Below the pieces are notes generated by a model, which was given only the letters and a program-made list of their open reading frames with translations, was not told the origin of the DNA and did no database searches. Positions 5,651 to 8,241 of a stretch of DNA of 8,241 bases are shown here, one piece after another. Position numbers and translations under genes: made by a program. How positions within the stretch are numbered: position 1 is the stretch's first letter; every line of letters begins with the position of its first letter. The DNA is from Phycisphaerae bacterium (lineage in GTDB: Bacteria > Planctomycetota > Phycisphaerae > Phycisphaerales > UBA1924): assembly GCA_016794945.1 (NCBI GenBank), contig JAEUIX010000209.1, forward strand, positions 1-8,241. The letters run 5' to 3'.

Positions 5651-6520
5651 TCAGCGTCTGCGGCGCGAGGCGTAGAGCGCGCCGGCGCCCAGCAGCACGG
5701 CCGCGCCGGGGGCCGGGATGTTGCCCCCGCCGCCGCCACCACCGCCGCCCCCGCCACCACCACCGCCGCCGCCATCGCCGCCGTACGGGTTGCCCATCTT
5801 GTACGGGTTGGAGTTCATGCCTCTGGGCAGGTTCGCCGCGGTGAACGTGCCGACGTCGTTGGTCCGTGGGCTGAACGAGTACGCCGGCTCTTCTTCCATG
5901 TCGAAGGTCTGGACCGCGACGTTGTCGATGCCCCAGGATGCCCCGTCGCCGAGGCCGGACGCCTCGAACGCGAAGCGCACGGCCGCGGCGTTGTGCTTGA
6001 ACGTGCAGACGATGCGGTAGACACCGTCGCGCGGCGAGCCGGTGGCGCCGTCGATGAACCCCAGCGAGCCGGTGCGGTAGGCGCCGGTGCCGGCGGGGTA
6101 TTCGACGCCGCCGGGGGCGTCGGGGTAGGACTGCATGCCGTCGTCGGCGGTGCTGATCGTTGCGCGGAGCAGTTCGCCCTCGTCGGCGCCGCCGTCGGGC
6201 AGGTTGAGCACGAAGGTGCTGGGGCCGGCCGAGCCCTTCCAGTCGCCGACGACGTAGAGATCGAACGCGACCATGACGAACGAGTGCCGCGGCATCTTGC
6301 CGACGGTCAGTTCCAGCCGGCCGTCGCCCGCGACGCCGAGGAACTGCTCGCCGGTGGGGCTGCGCTGCATCGAGCCGGCGGACCACTCCGGGCCGGGCGC
6401 AACGTCGAACGGCGACTGGTAGGCCGTGTGCTGAGCTTGTGCGGCGGAGGCGGCCAGCATCGCCGCGACGACGGCGAGCGACCACCGCCCCGCGGCGGGG
6501 CGTTTCTTCCAGGCAGACAT
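5651..6520 (-). CDS. Exported protein with poly-glycine tract and PEP-CTERM-like sorting tail
   Basis: The product is 289 residues. A signal peptide spans about 1-29 (SLAVVAAMLAASAAQA, cleavage near AQA-Q). The mature domain (about 30-235) looks beta-rich, with AFDLYVVGDW (85-94), GVYRIVCTF (166-174) and GASWGIDNVAVQ (193-204), a pattern seen in lectin-like or concanavalin-like exported domains. Next come Asn/Gly-rich residues and 17 consecutive glycines (250-266). The tail has IPAPG (268-272), a short hydrophobic segment and four terminal arginines, the layout of a PEP-CTERM signal that an exosortase/archaeosortase-type enzyme recognises and processes; here the motif is PAP rather than PEP. 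I infer a surface or exopolysaccharide-associated protein. The ATG at 6520 is preferred because GGAAGGAAGGAG lies just upstream and the signal peptide starts at once; an upstream start at 6559 would bury it. A terminator follows at 5591. Confidence 0.88.
   Translation of the reverse strand: MSAWKKRPAAGRWSLAVVAAMLAASAAQAQHTAYQSPFDVAPGPEWSAGSMQRSPTGEQFLGVAGDGRLELTVGKMPRHSFVMVAFDLYVVGDWKGSAGPSTFVLNLPDGGADEGELLRATISTADDGMQSYPDAPGGVEYPAGTGAYRTGSLGFIDGATGSPRDGVYRIVCTFKHNAAAVRFAFEASGLGDGASWGIDNVAVQTFDMEEEPAYSFSPRTNDVGTFTAANLPRGMNSNPYKMGNPYGGDGGGGGGGGGGGGGGGGGNIPAPGAAVLLGAGALYASRRRR
5723..5773 (-). repeat. Poly-glycine coding tract (17 codons)
   Basis: Seventeen GGN codons in a row encode glycine 250-266 of the PEP-CTERM-like protein. 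The codons are mixed (GGC, GGT, GGG), so this is not a perfect trinucleotide repeat, but the tract is still prone to slippage and length change. It would act as a flexible linker between the exported domain and the sorting tail. Confidence 0.85.
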
Positions 6521-6526
6521 GTCGGG

Positions 6527-6540
6527 CTCCTTCCTTCCTT
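6527..6540 (-). promoter_or_regulatory. Extended Shine-Dalgarno of the PEP-CTERM-like gene
   Basis: On the minus strand AAGGAAGGAAGGAG ends 6 bases before the ATG at 6520. It contains three successive GGA units, an unusually long purine ribosome-binding stretch, and it decides the start codon. It pairs exactly with the 3'-UTR element at 5625-5635. Confidence 0.7.
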
Positions 6541-6631
6541 GGGCGACTCGACAGAACAAGTCTGCACTGGGCTATTCGCGGTGCAAGGTCGGGGGTTGCA
6601 AGCCCGGTGGACGTACGGTGCCCGCGCCCGC

Positions 6632-6653
6632 ACAGGCGTTGAATAACGCCTGT
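6632..6653. other. Perfect inverted repeat in the 222-base intergenic region
   Basis: ACAGGCGTT (6632-6640) and AACGCCTGT (6645-6653) are exact reverse complements around GAAT. It lies 89 bases after the dockerin-repeat gene's stop and 111 bases before the PEP-CTERM-like gene's start. There is no T run on either side, so it may be a weak terminator, an mRNA-stabilising hairpin or an operator. Confidence 0.45.
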
Positions 6654-6742
6654 TGGACCTGCGGAAATCGCGTGTGCTGTGACCGGTTCTCGGGTCGAAC
6701 GGCGTCCGACCCGGCGGTTCGGTCGGCGGCGCCGGGCGGCGT

Positions 6743-7882
6743 TCAGCCTGTGAAGAAGGCCAGGATGAAGCCGTCGAAGTCGTCGCCGGTGATGAACCCG
6801 TCGGGCTCGCCGAGCAGGCCGCCGCTGGAGGCGACGTCGGCGATGAGCCGGCCGATGGCGTCGCGCTGCTCGGCGAAGAAGGCCTGGATGAACAGGTCGA
6901 AATCGTCGCCGGTCAGGAAGCCGTCGGGCACCGGAGCCGCGGTGCCGGCGGTGGCGATGTCGGCGACGGCGAAGCGCGGTCCCGCGGCCTGCACGTTGAT
7001 GGTGGTGGCGGCGGTGACGGTGACATCGCCGAGGGTGATGCGCACCAGGAGGTTGCCGCCGAAGACCGGCTCGGTGAAGGGGAACGGCGGCTGGGGGGTC
7101 GGGCCCGGCTGCACCTGGGTTGAGTTGAGGCTGGTCGACGCGCCGCCCGAGGCGCTGGCGCCGGTGACCGTGACCGTGCCGGTGACGACCACGGTGGCGG
7201 TTTGCGGGTCGACCGGGAAGGGCTGTCCGTCGAGCGTGGCGTCGGCGGTCACCAGCACGTCCATGGGCACGCTGAAGGTGTACTGGTTGGGCCCGGCGGG
7301 CGTGAGCGTGCCGGCGTTGACGGCGTTTACCTGCGTCGCCGTAACGGCGTTGATGGAGGCGTTGCCGAGCGGCTGGGTGATGGTGGTGCCGGGCACGAAG
7401 CCCGAGGGGTTGCGCTCGGTGAAGGTGTTCCAGCCGATGGTGACGCTGGGGCTGAAGGCGATGGGCGCGCCGTTGAGCACGTTGACCGAAAGGCCGGCGA
7501 TGGCGCACGAACCGCCGGTGGGGTTGATCATGACGGTCAGTGCGCCGGCGGGCCGCGACGGTGTTGCGGTGTTGCTGGCGGTGAAGTTGGAACTTCCGCT
7601 GGTGAGTGGCACGCGCTGGTTGTCGGTGAAGTTGGAGAAGACGATCCCCGGGCGCGTGCGCGTGCCCGTGGGGTTGGTGACGGCGTCGTAGCTGCCGATC
7701 AGGTCGCTGCCGGTGGCGCCGCCGATGACGAACGGCGCGCCGACCTGCAGGGAGAAGGTGCCGGTCCCCGCGGGCGGGTTGATCGTCAGCCGGTAGTTGC
7801 GCGGGTCGGCGACGGCGCCGGCGGGCCAGAGCAGGGCGCCGGCCAGCGCGGCCAGGGCGAACGTGGTGCGCGCGAGGTGCAT
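6743..7882 (-). CDS. Secreted protein with two C-terminal dockerin-like repeats
   Basis: The product is 379 residues. It starts with a signal peptide (about 1-25, MHLARTTFALAALAGALLW, cleavage near AVA-D). The body (26-305) is low in charge and rich in Thr, Val, Asn and Gly, with strand-like runs such as TATVVVTGTVTVTGASAS, suggesting beta-sandwich modules; I recognise no enzyme motif. Two copies of a repeat follow at 319-338 and 360-379, each PDGF-[LI]-TGDDFD, then F-I-x-A-FF. Each is preceded by an AD-[IV]-A element (VADIATAG at 306-313, IADVASSG at 347-354). This pairing resembles the calcium-loop plus helix of dockerin/EF-hand-like domains found at the ends of many planctomycete secreted proteins. 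The role is inferred as surface attachment or protein-protein assembly. GGAG lies 10 bases upstream of the ATG. The next gene upstream encodes the same kind of tail. Confidence 0.87.
   Translation of the reverse strand: MHLARTTFALAALAGALLWPAGAVADPRNYRLTINPPAGTGTFSLQVGAPFVIGGATGSDLIGSYDAVTNPTGTRTRPGIVFSNFTDNQRVPLTSGSSNFTASNTATPSRPAGALTVMINPTGGSCAIAGLSVNVLNGAPIAFSPSVTIGWNTFTERNPSGFVPGTTITQPLGNASINAVTATQVNAVNAGTLTPAGPNQYTFSVPMDVLVTADATLDGQPFPVDPQTATVVVTGTVTVTGASASGGASTSLNSTQVQPGPTPQPPFPFTEPVFGGNLLVRITLGDVTVTAATTINVQAAGPRFAVADIATAGTAAPVPDGFLTGDDFDLFIQAFFAEQRDAIGRLIADVASSGGLLGEPDGFITGDDFDGFILAFFTG
6746..6805 (-). repeat. Dockerin-like repeat, second copy of the 379-residue protein
   Basis: This encodes residues 360-379, PDGFITGDDFD then GFILAFFTG, and ends directly at the stop codon. 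It differs from the first copy mainly at hydrophobic positions, as expected for old tandem duplicates. Confidence 0.8.
6869..6928 (-). repeat. Dockerin-like repeat, first copy of the 379-residue protein
   Basis: This encodes residues 319-338, PDGFLTGDDFD then LFIQAFFAE. Acidic residues of the DG----DD-D pattern are suited to binding calcium. It sits 41 residues before the second copy. Confidence 0.8.
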
Positions 7883-7896
7883 GGGCGGGATTCTCC

Positions 7897-7915
7897 GTCG
7901 GCCGATCGGGCCGAC
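7897..7915. other. Inverted repeat upstream of the dockerin-repeat gene
   Basis: GTCGGCC (7897-7903) and GGCCGAC (7909-7915) are exact reverse complements around GATCG, one base upstream of the GGAG ribosome-binding site of the gene starting at 7882. It could be a leader hairpin or an operator; chance is possible at this GC content. Confidence 0.35.
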
Positions 7916-7980
7916 ATGAAGGCTAACCGATGACGGCCGATGGGGCCAGCCGCCGGGCGGGAATGCGGCCGCCGGGAATG

Positions 7981-8009
7981 AAAAACCCCCGGGCGCGGGC
8001 CCGGGGGTT
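7981..8009 (-). terminator. Rho-independent terminator of the right-edge dockerin gene
   Basis: On the minus strand AACCCCCGGGC pairs with GCCCGGGGGTT (plus-strand arms 7984-7994 and 7999-8009) to give an 11-base-pair stem with a 4-base loop. The stem runs into a run of five T on the minus strand (AAAAA at 7981-7985). It lies 29 bases past the TAA at 8039. This is the clearest terminator in the window. Confidence 0.9.
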
Positions 8010-8038
8010 GGTGTGAACGGGTCGGTCTTCGGCCGGTG

Positions 8039-8241
8039 TTACGGGCAGCCGGCGAAGAACTTGACGATGAAGAAGTCGAAGTCGGAGCCCGTGACGAAGC
8101 CGTCGGGGCCGCCGGTGCCGTCGCCGTTGGTCAGGTCGGCGATGTAGGGGCCGGTCGGCTCGGGGCGGCGGATCTCCTGGAAGAAAGCCTGGACGAAGAC
8201 GTCGAAGTCGGTGCCGGTGATGAAGCCGTCCGGACCGTCGA
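8039..8241 (-). CDS. C-terminal end of a secreted protein with dockerin-like repeats (5' part outside window)
   Basis: Sixty-six codons plus a TAA are visible, entering from the right edge in the frame in which DGPDGFITG is read. They hold two repeats, PDGFITGTDFD with VFVQAFFQE and PDGFVTGSDFD with FFIVKFFAG. The 22-residue linker between them contains IADLTNGDGTGG, a recognisable calcium-loop start (D-N-D-G). The protein ends FFAGCP, so a cysteine stands next to the C-terminus, as in the GC-ending dockerin-like tails of planctomycetes. It is clearly a paralogue of the tail of the gene at 6743-7882. The function of the missing N-terminal part cannot be judged. An intrinsic terminator follows at 7981. 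Confidence 0.85.
   Translation of the reverse strand, partial: DGPDGFITGTDFDVFVQAFFQEIRRPEPTGPYIADLTNGDGTGGPDGFVTGSDFDFFIVKFFAGCP
8048..8107 (-). repeat. Dockerin-like repeat, last copy of the right-edge protein
   Basis: This encodes PDGFVTGSDFD then FFIVKFFAG. The TG-DFD core and paired phenylalanines match the copies in the neighbouring gene. Confidence 0.8.
8174..8233 (-). repeat. Dockerin-like repeat, penultimate copy of the right-edge protein
   Basis: This encodes PDGFITGTDFD then VFVQAFFQE. It is closest to the first copy in the neighbouring protein (LFIQAFFAE), so copy order is conserved between the paralogues. Confidence 0.8.

Noticed and set aside
4710..5675. 321-codon plus-strand frame opposite the prenyltransferase gene
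   Set aside because: It is Gln/Arg/Gly-rich without motifs; the opposite strand encodes a full UbiA-type enzyme with both Asp-rich motifs.
5718..6020. Plus-strand frame beginning with a poly-proline run
   Set aside because: The proline run is only the complement of the poly-glycine codons; nothing else in it looks like a protein, and it has no ribosome binding site.
6521..6559. Upstream start for the PEP-CTERM-like gene
   Set aside because: It would add 13 residues in front of a normal signal peptide and would translate through the strong Shine-Dalgarno that serves the ATG at 6520.
6682..6726. tRNA-T-arm-like GGTTC...GAAC and nearby small hairpins
   Set aside because: No acceptor, D or anticodon arms can be folded around it; the CCGACC/GGTCGG pair (6706-6726) is short and lacks a T run, so neither a tRNA nor a clear terminator is supported.
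5559..7508. 649-codon minus-strand frame rich in Arg and His
   Set aside because: It runs through two real genes and their terminator in another frame. The Arg/His/Gly bias is the shadow of Gly/Ala/Asp-rich coding in GC-rich DNA.
6519..7691. 390-codon plus-strand open frame opposite the dockerin-repeat gene
   Set aside because: It crosses the intergenic region and the ribosome-binding site of the PEP-CTERM-like gene and has no recognisable domain; the minus frame has a signal peptide and clear C-terminal repeats.

Overview
This is a GC-rich window with closely packed genes, and it most likely comes from a planctomycete of the Phycisphaerae type. Four things point there. A secreted protein ends in a PEP-CTERM-like tail (IPAPG, then a hydrophobic stretch, then RRRR). 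Two tandem secreted proteins end in dockerin-like PDGF-TG-DFD-F-FF repeats. A membrane-tethered helix-turn-helix protein has a linker that looks planctomycetal. A prenyltransferase carries the motifs of the futalosine-menaquinone branch. No tRNA, rRNA, insertion sequence, CRISPR array or phage gene was seen. The assignment rests on pattern recognition alone.

Left part (1-2819): a helix-rich secreted protein (1-834, minus, running off the left edge) lies 85 bases downstream of a calcineurin-like metallophosphoesterase (920-1846, minus). Divergent from these is a protein with an N-terminal HTH, an acidic and glycine-rich linker and two C-terminal membrane helices (1995-2819, plus). It ends at an intrinsic terminator (2849-2875).

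Middle part (2875-4618): a GbsR/MarR-type regulator (3357-3914, minus) and an unknown 159-residue protein (2875-3354, minus) are coupled by a 2-base gap. A divergent 176-residue lipoprotein gene (4088-4618, plus) lies on the other side of an AT-rich control region. That region holds a perfect 20-base palindrome and a second inverted repeat overlapping a -10-like box. Together they look like a small self-contained envelope regulon.

Right part (4599-8241): every gene is on the minus strand. In order of coordinates these are an MqnP/UbiA-type prenyltransferase (4599-5549), which overlaps the lipoprotein gene tail to tail by 20 bases; a PEP-CTERM-like exported protein with 17 consecutive glycines (5651-6520); a secreted protein with two dockerin-like repeats (6743-7882); and the 3' end of a second such protein (8039-8241). 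Strong hairpin terminators follow the PEP-CTERM-like gene and the partial dockerin gene. The 5' and 3' untranslated regions of the PEP-CTERM-like gene carry an exact 11-base complementarity that covers the ribosome binding site.

No stretch longer than about 225 bases lacks a gene. Two genes are easily missed because they reach the window edge: the left-edge secreted protein and the right-edge dockerin protein.
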